From: Saccharopolyspora phatthalungensis
GTDB lineage: Bacteria > Actinomycetota > Actinomycetes > Mycobacteriales > Pseudonocardiaceae
Direction: 5' to 3'
Assembly (NCBI RefSeq): GCF_014203395.1
Contig: NZ_JACHIW010000001.1
Coordinates: 4,261,501 to 4,325,500 of the forward strand
DNA: 64,000 nt
Shown here piece after piece: positions 34,501 to 42,975 of the stretch (positions are counted from its first letter, which is position 1; each line of letters opens with the position of its first letter). The notes under the pieces were generated by a model. The model was given only the letters and a program-made list of their open reading frames with translations, searched no databases and was not told the DNA's origin. The position numbers and the translations under genes were made by a program.

Positions 34501-37500
34501 GAAGCGAATCATGGGGTTATAAGCGGCTTGTGGAGTTCAGACGGGATGCGGGCCGTGCGGCTTCCGCGCGGGATGCGCAATCGCAGGCTCGTTTTGCTGA
34601 CTCGGGTAATGAGGATGTTGAGTCTGGGCGGATATCTGGTCGGAATGTGCCCCGGGCGACCAGGACAAACCAGACCCGGGGGGTGGACTTGACGCAGCTG
34701 TGGGCGGAGGTGCGTCGGGCCGAGGAGGCGGGTGAGCCGCACACGGGCGCGACGTTGGCGAACCTGTTCGGAAAGAGCGGAAGATGGGGTAATAGGTGGC
34801 TTTCGGAATTCAGGCAGCGGCAGGGGGGTGCGAGTCAGGCGGATGTGGTGAAGCGCAGGAGAGCGTCGGGTTTGGCCGGGGTGTGGGCGGAGGTGCGTCG
34901 GGCCGAAGAGGCGGGTGAGCGCCACACTGGCCCGTCGTTGGGGGCCAAGTTCGGAAAAAGCACGTCGTGGGGTACCCGGCGGCTCGCGGAGTTCAGGCAG
35001 CGGCAGCAGGATTTGAGCCAGGCGGATGCGGCGAACCAGCGGCAGGCGGCGGGTTTAGCGGGGTTGCGTAGTGCTGATGAGGCGGGTGAGCCCCAGACAG
35101 ACCGGTCGGATGCGTTCGGAGCGGGCGGTACAACCCTGGTGCGGGAGGATGTGTGGGCGGACTCCGGTCGTGCTCGTGACGCGCGTGAGCTCCACGCAGG
35201 TGCGTCGTTGGGGAACGTGTTTGGAAGGAGCATGTCGTGGGGTTATGCGCAGATCGCGGAGTTCAGGAGGAGAGAGGATAGCGGGTCAGCTTTGGAGGTA
35301 CCGGGGTCTGAGCAGACGGTGTCGGCGGAGGCAACGGACGTGATTGCCGCCGAGCGGTCGGGGTTGGTCGCGGAGTTGGTGGGGTTGGTGGGCTCGTTGC
35401 GGGGGTTGTTGGTGGGTGCGCCGGAGGGGTATCGGCCGGGGTTGCGGGCGCGGGTTGAGGAGTGGTCGGCGCAGTTGGAGCGGGGTGGGGTGGACGGCGC
35501 GGCAATTGAGCGTTTGCGTAGGCGGGTGGGGCAGGCTGCGGAGTTGGTGGAGCGGGTGCGGGCTGATCGGTCGGGGTGGAATGTGGACGAAGGTGAGCCG
35601 GTCGCGGGGGTGGACGCGCCTGAGTCGGGTGTGGTTTCGGGGTTGTTTCCGGCGGATGTGGTGGCGGCTGGGTCCGGCGTCCAGGGGGAGATGGCGGTGA
35701 CTTGGGGGCCGTTGGGTTTGCGTGATGTGGCGGTGCGGATTGTGCAGGGTACCCATGATGTGGTGCGGCTGGCGCGTGCGGGTTCTTTGGATGCGGTGGT
35801 GGATCAGGTTGCCCAGCGGGTTCGTGAGTTCGGTCGTGCTGAGGGATTGCGGTTCTCCCGGGAGTTGGCGCTCACGCTGGGAACGCAAGGGACGGGACTG
35901 GCAGTTCGCGCCGGCGGAGGGCCGGATTCGCCGGCAGGTGCCGAGAACCCACCGGCGACTGCTGAGTTGCTGGATGGCTTGGCGGCGTTTGGTCCGGTGG
36001 AGTCTGAGCCGGTGCGTGCTTTCCTGGAGTGGGCCGAGTCGGCGGACGATACGGCGTGGCCGGCTGATCCGGTGGGCATCGGACCGTCGTGGGCCTTTGG
36101 CTGGGGTGACATTCAGTACGGACAAGCCTCGGGCGCGCTGGCGGATCTGCCGGTAGGGGGCACGGATGTCGTTGCGGCTGTACCATTTCCGGGCGATGTG
36201 GGCGGTCTGCCTGCTGCCGGGGATGTGGGTGGCCCGGCTTTGGGGGCCGAAAGTAGCGGGCACCAGCGGGGTCATCTCGACGACTTGGGTGATGAGGATG
36301 CCGAGTCTGACGAGACTGAGAGGCAGCTGGGTCGGCATGTGCCGCAGGCGGACGCGGCGGGGAAGGCCAGGGACGCGGACTTGGAGGATGTGTGGGCGGA
36401 GGTGCGTCGGGCTGAAGACGCCGGTAAGCCCCACACGGGTGCGACGTTGGCGGCCAATTTCGGACGGAGCACGTCGTGGGGTTTGGCGCGGCTAAGGCAG
36501 TTCAGGGCTCGGGAAGGCAATATGGCCCGGCCGCAGGAGGTGGAGCTGGAGGATGTGTGGGCGGAGTTGCGTCGTGCTGAGGAGGCGCGTAAGCCCCACA
36601 CGGGTGCGACGTTGGCGGCCAAATTCGGACGGAGCACGTCGTGGGGCAAGGCGCGGCTTGCGGAGTTCAGGCGGGCTTATGGCCGCCCTACGGCCCGAGT
36701 GCAGTATGTGAATTTGGAGGATGTGTGGGCGGAGTTGAGTCGTGCCGAGGAGGCGGGTAACCCCCCCACGGGTGCCGTTTTGGGGGCGATGTTCGGCAGG
36801 AGTTGGACGTGGGGCAAAGAGCGGCTTGCGGAGTACCGGCGGAGACAGCGCGTTAGGGCTCGGCCGCACGAGGTGAAATTGGAGGATGTGTGGGCGGAGT
36901 TGCGTCGTGCTGCGGAGGCGGATGAACAGCACACGGGTAGGTCATTGGGAGCGATGTTCGGACGGAGCGGGAGGTGGGGTTCGGATCGGCTTGCGGAGTT
37001 CAGGGCGAGAGCGGGCGCCGCGAGCCAGGCGGATATGGCGAAGCGGAGGCGGGAGGCGGCTTTGGAGGATGTGTGGGCGGAGCTGCGTCGTGCCCGTGCC
37101 GCGGGTGAGACCTACACCGGCCAGTCGTTGGCGGACAAGTTCAAGAAAAGCAGAGCGTGGGGTAACGCCCGGCTCGCGGAGTTCAGGAGGAGGGAGGGCG
37201 GTGGTTCTGTTTCGGGGGCGCTGGCCGCTGGGCCTGCCGTGCCGACGGAGGGTATGCCAGCGGAAGATGTAGGCGTTGCTGATGATCAGCGGCCGGAGTT
37301 GGCTTCGGAGCTGGTGGGGTTGGTGGGTACGTTGCGGGGCTTGTTGGTGGGTGCGCCGGAGGGGTATCGGCCGGGGTTGCAGGCGCGGGTTGAGGAGTGG
37401 TCGGCACAGTTGGAGCGGTGCGGATTCGATGGCGTGGCTGTTGAGGGGTTGCGGACGCGGGTGGGGCAGGCCGCGGAGTTGGTGGAGCGAGTGTGGACTG

Positions 37501-40475
37501 AGCGGTTTGGGGTGGCTTCCGGTTTCTCCAGGGCAGAAACGACGATAGCTGGGCCCCATGCGGCGGAAGAGACTGCGGAGACGGGGGCGCCGTCGGGTTC
37601 ACAGCATGTTGCGGCGGGGATTGTGCGGGGCACGCATGACGTGATGACGCTGGCGAACGAGGACACCTTGGACGGGGTGGTGGATCAGTTCGCGGAGATG
37701 GTCCCCGACTTCGGCCATGACGAGGCGTTGCCGTTCTCACGAGAATTGGGCACCACACATGGTACGGAAGGTGGTGTGAGCCGGACGGAGGAGGCTGCGG
37801 AGCAAACGGAGACGTTGCTGGAGAACGTGTGGGCGGAGTTGCGTCGTGCTCGCGACGCGGGTCAGACCTACAGCGGTCAGTCCTTGGCGGCCAAGTTCAA
37901 AAAGAGCAGACCGTGGGGGGTTAAGCAGCTTGCCGAGTTCAGGAAAAGGGAGGGCGGGTTGAGTCGGGCGGAGGAGGCTGCGGGGGAGCGTGAGGTGTTG
38001 TTGGAGAACGTGTGGGCGGAGTTGCGTCGTGCTCGTGACGCGGGTAAGCCCCACACTCATAAGACGTTGGGGGAGGCGTTCAACAAGAGCGCTAGGTGGG
38101 GTGGGGAGCGGCTTGCGGAGTTCCGGGCCAAGGAGGGCGGGCCAAGCGGGACCGAGGTGCTGAGGCGGGCGCGAGAGGAACAGTTGGAGCAGGTGTGGGC
38201 GGAGGTGCGTCGCGCTGACGAGGCCGGTCAGCCGCACTCGGGTAGGTCGTTGGGGGAGGCGTTCGGAAAGGGCGCGTGGTGGGGTGGGGAGCGGCTTGCG
38301 GAGTACCGGGCCAAGGAAGGGGGTGTGAGTCGGTCGGAACTGCAGAAGCGGGAGCGGGCAGCGTTGGTGGAGAGGGCGTGGGCAGAGTTGCGTCGTGCTC
38401 GTGACGCGGGTCTGACCCACACGGGTCGGTCGTTGGGCGCCTTGTTCGGCAAGGGCGCGTCGTGGGGCGGGGAGAGAATTGCGGAGTTCAGGGCCCGGGA
38501 GAAGTTGATTCGGACGGATGCGGTTGCGGAGCGGGAGGCGGCGGCCGAGGAGCCGGAGGTGTCGGCGGAGGATGCGGATGTGGCTGAGCGGTCGAGGTTG
38601 GTTTCAGATTTGGTGGGCTTGCTGGCTTCCTTGCGGGAGCTGCTGGTTGATGCGCCGGAAGGGTATCGGCCGGTGTTGCGAGCACGGGTTGACGTTTGGT
38701 GGACGCAGTTGGATCCGGGTGAGTTGGAGAACGCGGATGTTGAGCGTTTGCGCCGGCGGGTGGGGCAGGCTGCGGAGTTGGTGGAGCGGGTGCGGACCGA
38801 GCGGTCGGGGTGGCATCCGGGTGGGAGTGCGGTTGCGGAAGGGTCCGCGTCGGCCGTAGGAATGGATGTGGTCGAGGCCGGACCGTCAGGGCCGGTTTCC
38901 GCGGTGTCCGCAGCAGAAACAGCCGGATCGGTCGTCCACAGTGGTGAGGTGGCGGGTTCGCGGGCGGACCGTCCGGCGGGGGAGGAATCCGCAAGGAGCG
39001 GCGGGGCTGGTGATGTGCCCGCTGAGGGGGTGGATGAGTTCCTTCGATTTGATCAGAACGCATCCGAGTCGGCGCGCGATTTGCTGGCGTGGGCGTCTGC
39101 GCTGGTGGGTGATTCGTGGTCGCTTGATCCGTCGACAGTTGACTGGTCGTTTGGGCCCGGGGTGGATATGCATCCTGAGACCGAGTGGAGTGGCGCCTCC
39201 GGCGCGGACACGGCCGTTGATGGCTTCGGACCGACGGCGTCGATCGGTGAGAGCAGCGGTCATCAGCAGGGCGCCCCTTATTCGGGTGGCCAGGGCGCGG
39301 TGCCGGGCCTTGCGGGGCCGTCTGGGTCGAGTTGGTCTGAGCCGGCCAACCGGGAAAGCGGCGGTGCGGCTGTGCCGGCATTGCAACAGGAATTCGAGGC
39401 TGCGGAGCGGATGTTGGGAAGCTTGGATCAAGAAGCCGTACACCACCTGCTTGCCGAAGCGGACAAGATCTTGGGGCCCCTTCAGAAGTCGGCACGGTTT
39501 CGCTATGTGATGGCGCACAGGTTGTTGACGCATCCGGGCGACGTGGATGGTGCTCGGGCGTTGCGAGAGCGACTGGTCGGTTACCTGATTGCTGACGCGG
39601 ATCTCGACGAGTGGGGGCGCTTGATCATCGCGGCGCAGGCTAGTGGTTTGAGCAGCGCAGATGAAGTCAGGAGTCTGGTGCAAGAGGAAGCACGAGCCGA
39701 GGCGTTTCGTAAGCAATACACCGGTAAGACATTGGGGCAGAAGTACAACCGGAACGAAAGCTGGGGCGGAGTAAGGATTCGGGAGGCCAAGTCCCAGCTG
39801 ACTTTTCGTTGTCGTGCCGCGGCTGACTCCCTGCGTGAGCTTTCGCGCCTTGCACCGGCCGAGTACCGGAATACGGTGAACAGGCAGATCGTAAACTGGT
39901 CGAACATCGCGTCGAACCTTTCGTACCGGCGTGCGGACGTTGTCCGGCTCCGGCAGCGGGCGGACGCTGCCGCCGCGGCTGATGCCGCGATTCGGGAACT
40001 GCTGGACTTGGACGGTGCGGCGAGCGAGCCGTTGAACCAGGTGCGCCTTTGGTATGGGGATGACGCAGCGGATGGTTTGCTGGCGGAGGCGAGGGAACGC
40101 CTCGGCAGTGTTCTTCGGGAATCTCCTGCTTTCCAGCGTGTGATGGCCCATCGGCTGCTGACGGCTTGGGACGATCCGGCCGCCATCGAGACCTTGCGCA
40201 ACAAATTGCAAGACTTGATGACCGCGAACCTGAGTGTGAGCGCGGGTGCCCGGCCGGCTCCAGAGGCGGGTGCGTTCCTTCCGGGGCCGGGCGGCGCTGC
40301 GGAGTCGGTGCGGTCGGGTCATAGGGGTGACACGACGGGCGAAGCCGAGGACTCCGATGTCGACGGCTTCGTGCCGGGGGATGAGTTGGGTGGCGACGCC
40401 CCGCGCCGCCTGTCCTGGCCTAGTAAGCGCGGAAAGGCAAGGGGTTCCACCGTGGATGGTTACGGAATGTTTTAA
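31554..40475 (+). CDS. Giant type VII-linked protein with CpnT-like N-terminus and HTH-like repeats
   Basis: About 2973 residues. The GTG at 31554 (SIVVPAEVRRLFQ) is preferred; other starts (TTG 31542, GTG 31545) are equally weak in ribosome sites. Residues 1-330 match the WXG100-like/CpnT-type N-terminal module: helical GEDMTDADEDALL, WxG-like EFSGKAADRF, hydrophobic spans (about 108-185), then EGLTEMVGELVYGVASGQG and LNPFSFTAG. A Pro/Gly/Ser-rich linker follows (about 360-680). The rest is modular: about 16 repeats of ~48 residues with consensus VWAELRRAxEAGxPHTG then LGAKFGKSxSWGxxRLAEFR, which reads as a helix-turn-helix, interleaved with repeated blocks A (YRPGLRARVEEWSAQLER), B (THDV...FSRELA) and C (RVMAHRLL). 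No known toxin domain is seen at the end. It is presumably exported or surface-exposed through an ESX system. Codons are strongly G-ending, unlike the neighbouring genes. Confidence 0.9.
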   Translation: MSIVVPAEVRRLFQVLTGEDMTDADEDALLRAGERLLSGAVTVAGLAGVLGEVVGRVRGEFSGKAADRFSQRVGAFAGVLESSGGALRELGAFVRDLGWQVKYLKFVTVGGLLLLLAEIAWAVAMAGATGGASMAWLAARMAVMRFLLSRWWGQLFMRLAVSAGVGVGLNVLPDVVAQGVLVGEGKHGWSTRWTRDAAGVGAMSAAVGLPMSALGNVVGKAVARILVTGLGDQVDRAVLAAAARRAAEEHAQSYPVSGMARFADVVAEAVDSYAGMSVRGLWAAQFGRGLGESVAEGLTEMVGELVYGVASGQGVQLNPFSFTAGVSESVSSGAGRLTGLAVRGELIPPGTRYRGQPPSEETTPLVAADSEPKTGDGPGVSGTGGAVSDVDSAVPESNSAFSDPVAGGGVGGFWAGVAGTEGGKTGAAGEKSVEPGDEKGVAEGKSTVPDDENGSAEGKVADPGKGIASPSADFAGVSRPGVVRADGDSAAGRFDDGRATTSAAHAPGTPGGAVGVGTGAGIPHGGLSSVSASSVARGQAAYGEKPDGPANVGRDVAAVSTGFGAAPVGHPVWRGAAPDSRKPPHDQDLAGDQRAREESTKADGTVDGSRRGTPPSPYSHEGATGQVQQGPLSPTYSAEDAVGQGTPPVFTSATGDNRSGPSSSNVGKAGAFVDDTRVAEPVRESAAWDALRLPSDAVPVRDAVAGSVAQWSVRDLRREIDRARMVAGPREPALLLVQHTHDVTKLVDHNVVSVAEVVDLVAARRLEHGLVQARNFSRELAAWLGTEGNSLPLRAGAGSDSQEVTEDSRPTADESVDDWGAFDQFEAAAQWASLVWSAAGDEALPWPVDPLGAGQSLGVSGNAFPDDHTGRVSTDDLPDVVAAEGDAGGAQVDLAEVWAEVRRAEEAGEPHTGATLAKLFGKSGRWGNKWLADYRRQEGDVSQADVVRRRHAANVAEVWAEVRRADEAGEPHTGPTLGAKFGRSESWGYKRLVEFRRDAGRAASARDAQSQARFADSGNEDVESGRISGRNVPRATRTNQTRGVDLTQLWAEVRRAEEAGEPHTGATLANLFGKSGRWGNRWLSEFRQRQGGASQADVVKRRRASGLAGVWAEVRRAEEAGERHTGPSLGAKFGKSTSWGTRRLAEFRQRQQDLSQADAANQRQAAGLAGLRSADEAGEPQTDRSDAFGAGGTTLVREDVWADSGRARDARELHAGASLGNVFGRSMSWGYAQIAEFRRREDSGSALEVPGSEQTVSAEATDVIAAERSGLVAELVGLVGSLRGLLVGAPEGYRPGLRARVEEWSAQLERGGVDGAAIERLRRRVGQAAELVERVRADRSGWNVDEGEPVAGVDAPESGVVSGLFPADVVAAGSGVQGEMAVTWGPLGLRDVAVRIVQGTHDVVRLARAGSLDAVVDQVAQRVREFGRAEGLRFSRELALTLGTQGTGLAVRAGGGPDSPAGAENPPATAELLDGLAAFGPVESEPVRAFLEWAESADDTAWPADPVGIGPSWAFGWGDIQYGQASGALADLPVGGTDVVAAVPFPGDVGGLPAAGDVGGPALGAESSGHQRGHLDDLGDEDAESDETERQLGRHVPQADAAGKARDADLEDVWAEVRRAEDAGKPHTGATLAANFGRSTSWGLARLRQFRAREGNMARPQEVELEDVWAELRRAEEARKPHTGATLAAKFGRSTSWGKARLAEFRRAYGRPTARVQYVNLEDVWAELSRAEEAGNPPTGAVLGAMFGRSWTWGKERLAEYRRRQRVRARPHEVKLEDVWAELRRAAEADEQHTGRSLGAMFGRSGRWGSDRLAEFRARAGAASQADMAKRRREAALEDVWAELRRARAAGETYTGQSLADKFKKSRAWGNARLAEFRRREGGGSVSGALAAGPAVPTEGMPAEDVGVADDQRPELASELVGLVGTLRGLLVGAPEGYRPGLQARVEEWSAQLERCGFDGVAVEGLRTRVGQAAELVERVWTERFGVASGFSRAETTIAGPHAAEETAETGAPSGSQHVAAGIVRGTHDVMTLANEDTLDGVVDQFAEMVPDFGHDEALPFSRELGTTHGTEGGVSRTEEAAEQTETLLENVWAELRRARDAGQTYSGQSLAAKFKKSRPWGVKQLAEFRKREGGLSRAEEAAGEREVLLENVWAELRRARDAGKPHTHKTLGEAFNKSARWGGERLAEFRAKEGGPSGTEVLRRAREEQLEQVWAEVRRADEAGQPHSGRSLGEAFGKGAWWGGERLAEYRAKEGGVSRSELQKRERAALVERAWAELRRARDAGLTHTGRSLGALFGKGASWGGERIAEFRAREKLIRTDAVAEREAAAEEPEVSAEDADVAERSRLVSDLVGLLASLRELLVDAPEGYRPVLRARVDVWWTQLDPGELENADVERLRRRVGQAAELVERVRTERSGWHPGGSAVAEGSASAVGMDVVEAGPSGPVSAVSAAETAGSVVHSGEVAGSRADRPAGEESARSGGAGDVPAEGVDEFLRFDQNASESARDLLAWASALVGDSWSLDPSTVDWSFGPGVDMHPETEWSGASGADTAVDGFGPTASIGESSGHQQGAPYSGGQGAVPGLAGPSGSSWSEPANRESGGAAVPALQQEFEAAERMLGSLDQEAVHHLLAEADKILGPLQKSARFRYVMAHRLLTHPGDVDGARALRERLVGYLIADADLDEWGRLIIAAQASGLSSADEVRSLVQEEARAEAFRKQYTGKTLGQKYNRNESWGGVRIREAKSQLTFRCRAAADSLRELSRLAPAEYRNTVNRQIVNWSNIASNLSYRRADVVRLRQRADAAAAADAAIRELLDLDGAASEPLNQVRLWYGDDAADGLLAEARERLGSVLRESPAFQRVMAHRLLTAWDDPAAIETLRNKLQDLMTANLSVSAGARPAPEAGAFLPGPGGAAESVRSGHRGDTTGEAEDSDVDGFVPGDELGGDAPRRLSWPSKRGKARGSTVDGYGMF
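34227..35280 (+). repeat. HTH-like repeat cluster 1 (six units, one degenerate)
   Basis: Units start near 34227, 34407, 34683, 34867, 35050 (degenerate, lacking the GKSxxWG core) and 35146. Intact units share LAEVWAEVRRAEEAGEPHTG followed by ATLxxLFGKSxxWGxxxLxEFR. The first and third are almost identical, so the cluster grew by duplication of a two-unit block. Confidence 0.9.
36376..37201 (+). repeat. HTH-like repeat cluster 2 (five units)
   Basis: Units start near 36376, 36540, 36708, 36871 and 37058, spaced 163-187 bases. Consensus LEDVWAELRRAEEAGKPHTG, then TLAAKFGRSTSWGxxRLAEF. The last unit has FKKSRAWG, linking it to cluster 3. Confidence 0.9.
37812..38505 (+). repeat. HTH-like repeat cluster 3 (four units)
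   Basis: Units start near 37812, 37995, 38176 and 38361, spaced 181-185 bases. Consensus LENVWAELRRARDAGxxHTG, then SLGEAFGKGxxWGGERLAEF. A final divergent unit lies at 39677-39790 (QYTGKTLGQKYNRNESWGG), followed by a diverged copy of block A. Confidence 0.9.
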
Positions 40476-40502
40476 CGGCGTTTCCCCAACGAGCATGCCG
40501 CA

Positions 40503-42767
40503 TTACTTCCCGGTGGGGCTGAGCGGGATCGCGCGCCCGGTCGCGCTCACCTCGGCCCAACGGTCGTCGCCACCGGCCAGGCAGGCGGGAGGCACGGCGG
40601 TGTGCAGGATGCCCAGCCGACGCGTGGCGCGGGTCAGCGCGACGTAGAGGTCGGCACCGCCGTGCTCGCCATCGCGCAGGATCTCGTCCGGGGCCAGCAC
40701 AATGACCACGTCGAATTCGAGGCCCTTAGCCGCAGCCGGAGTCAAGGCCACGGCATCCTCGGGCACTGCGACGGTCGCTAGGGTCTGGGGTGCGGCGATC
40801 ACGGCGATCGAGCGGCCGTCGGCCTTCGCCTCTTGTTCGACGGCATCGCGTAGCGCGTCGGTAAGAGCATCGGCCTCCACCCGTCGGCGCCACGGTTTGT
40901 CCCCGTGCCGGACCGAGTCGGGCGGCTTCAGACCCGGAGCGAATGCCCGCAGCACATTGGCGGCCACGGCCATGACCTCGATGGGGGTCCGGTAGTTGAT
41001 CGAGAGCCCGCGGTATGCCCACCGGTCGCCGACGTAGTGGGACAGGACGGCAGACCAGTCCCCGGCGGCGGCCGACGAGTGGCGCTGCGCCAGGTCACCC
41101 ACGATGGTCGCGGATCGGCTCGGGCACCGTCGCATTAGCACCCGCCAGGCCATCGGCGAGAGCTCCTGGGCCTCGTCGACGACGAGGTGGCCGTAGGTCC
41201 AGTTCCGGTCGGCGGCAGCGCGCTCGGCCAGCTCTCGGTGGTCTCCCTCCTCCTGGCGTCCGGCGAGGCTCGCGGCGTCGATCACGTCGCTGGCCCGCAG
41301 CGACTCGTCGTCGTGGTCGTCGTGGGAGTCCAGGATCTGCAAGACTCCCACGGCGTAGTCCTGCGCGTCCTGCTTTTTCTGGTTGGCCTGCCGGTGTTCC
41401 TCGACCAGGTCCTCGCCGAGCAGTTCGGCTGCCTCGTCGAGTAGCGGCGCGTCCGGAATCGTCCATGCCTCGTCCGCACTCCGATACAGCGCGGCCAGGC
41501 AAGCTCCGCCGCCTGCGGCGGCCGCCAGCCGATCATGCGAGGAGAACAGTTCGGCGAGCAAGCGCTGCGGGGTCAGTGCAGGCCACAGCCGTTCCACCGC
41601 GTCGTGAAAGCCCGGGTGAGACCGCAATTCGGCCCGCACGTCCGCGGCGAGCTCGTCGTAGAGGTCGGCCGAGCCATCCGTGTTCAGCCAGCCCTCTCCG
41701 ATGCGGCAGACCGCCTGCCGCACCAGCAGTGCACCAAGGTGTTCTCGGAAAACGCGCCGAGCCGGGTTGTGCGGTAGGCCCACTGAACGGGCGCGTTCTC
41801 GCGCCTGTTCGGCGAGCGGGGCATCGACGTGCACGGCGACGTCGCTGAGCTCGATCTCGATCGGCTCGCGGGGGATTTCCTGACGATCAGCCACCGCTCG
41901 TCGCAACACGTCCACCATGGACGCATCGCCCTTGATCTTGGCCTGTTCCGCGCCGTCCTCTGCGGTGGCCGTCACCCCTGGGTACAACTCACCGGGAGCG
42001 GCCAGAACCACATCGGTCTCACCGAGCGAAGGCAAAACCGAGCCGATGTAGCGGAGGAAGCCCGCATTCGGCCCGATGACGAGCACACCCCGGCGCGATA
42101 GCCGTTCCCGGTGGTGGTAGAGCAAAAAGGCAACCCGGTGCAGCGCGACGGCCGTTTTCCCGGTGCCCGGCCCGCCCTCGATGACCAGCACGCCAGGCCG
42201 ATCTAGGCGGATGATCTCGTCCTGCTCGGCCTGAATCGTGGCGACGATGTCTCGCATGGATTCCCCGCGCGGTGCCGACAAGGACGAGATGATCGCGCTG
42301 TCGGCCCCCACGGTCTCCGAGCCGTCGGCCGACACGAGGACGTCCTCGTGAAAGCCGAGCAGCAGCCGTCCGCGAGTCCGGAAGTGGCGCCGGCGGACAA
42401 TGCCTCCGGGAGCGGCTTCGGTCGCACAGTAGAACGGCTGGGCACCGGGCGCCCGCCAGTCGGTCAGCAGCGGTTCGTCGACCTCGTCGTCGAACAGCCC
42501 GACTCGCCCGATGTATGACCTGATGCCGTCAACCCGGTCCATCCGTCCGAAGCACAGGCCATTCTCGGCCGCCCGCAGTTGGGACAGCCGACGAGACCAA
42601 TGCGCCGTCCTCGCATCACGCTCCCAGAGCCGAGCCCCCTCTGTTCGCCCAGACTCTTCTTCGAGGCGTGCGGCGGCTTCGGCCTTCTCGGCATCGAGGT
42701 GCGCGTACAAGTCCGAGACGTATCGTCGCTCTGCCGCCAACTCGTCCTGTTTCTCGACGCTGGACAT
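40503..42767 (-). CDS. HelD/HelR-like ATPase (superfamily 1, RNA polymerase-associated)
   Basis: 754 residues; ATG at 42767 with GGAGGG five bases upstream. The N-terminal ~75 residues form an antiparallel coiled coil (EKQDELAAERRYVSDLYAHL), as in HelD, where it enters the RNA polymerase secondary channel. Next is the HelD signature YIGRVGLFDDEVDEPLLTDW with RAPGAQPFYCAT, then Walker A EGGPGTGKTAVAL (about 195-207), VVDEAQELSPMAW (motif II), INYRTPIEV and LYVALTRATRRL. HelD proteins release stalled RNA polymerase using ATP; the HelR subgroup gives rifampicin tolerance in some actinobacteria. The rifampicin-associated element known upstream of some helR genes is not seen here. Confidence 0.88.
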   Translation of the reverse strand: MSSVEKQDELAAERRYVSDLYAHLDAEKAEAAARLEEESGRTEGARLWERDARTAHWSRRLSQLRAAENGLCFGRMDRVDGIRSYIGRVGLFDDEVDEPLLTDWRAPGAQPFYCATEAAPGGIVRRRHFRTRGRLLLGFHEDVLVSADGSETVGADSAIISSLSAPRGESMRDIVATIQAEQDEIIRLDRPGVLVIEGGPGTGKTAVALHRVAFLLYHHRERLSRRGVLVIGPNAGFLRYIGSVLPSLGETDVVLAAPGELYPGVTATAEDGAEQAKIKGDASMVDVLRRAVADRQEIPREPIEIELSDVAVHVDAPLAEQARERARSVGLPHNPARRVFREHLGALLVRQAVCRIGEGWLNTDGSADLYDELAADVRAELRSHPGFHDAVERLWPALTPQRLLAELFSSHDRLAAAAGGGACLAALYRSADEAWTIPDAPLLDEAAELLGEDLVEEHRQANQKKQDAQDYAVGVLQILDSHDDHDDESLRASDVIDAASLAGRQEEGDHRELAERAAADRNWTYGHLVVDEAQELSPMAWRVLMRRCPSRSATIVGDLAQRHSSAAAGDWSAVLSHYVGDRWAYRGLSINYRTPIEVMAVAANVLRAFAPGLKPPDSVRHGDKPWRRRVEADALTDALRDAVEQEAKADGRSIAVIAAPQTLATVAVPEDAVALTPAAAKGLEFDVVIVLAPDEILRDGEHGGADLYVALTRATRRLGILHTAVPPACLAGGDDRWAEVSATGRAIPLSPTGK

Positions 42768-42932
42768 GTCCCTCCGAGCATGCTAAAATAACGAAAAGCG
42801 TTGGTGCGGATGACTTTTTGTTTTCTAGTTTAGAGTGGTTCGTCGTTGCTGTCGCGACACTTTCGGTCGCAGCTGGCCTAATCCGATAGGCTGAAAGCGC
42901 CTATTTCGTTGATTCTTGCTCCTCACCTGGTT

Positions 42933-42953
42933 GTCCATCCTATGTGGATGGAC
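42933..42953. terminator. Small perfect hairpin between the two helicase genes
   Basis: GTCCATCC (42933-42940), loop TATGT, GGATGGAC (42946-42953). It lies 23 bases past the stop of the leftward helicase gene at 42976, so it may end that transcript. It is also 166 bases upstream of the HelD-like start. Confidence 0.4.
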
Positions 42954-42975
42954 GTCCGTTATCTCTCTGTGTCGG

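Noticed and set aside
42768..42975. Rifampicin-associated element upstream of the HelD-like gene
   Set aside because: I looked for the long inverted repeat known from some actinobacterial helR promoters and did not find it; only an unrelated 8-bp hairpin is present.
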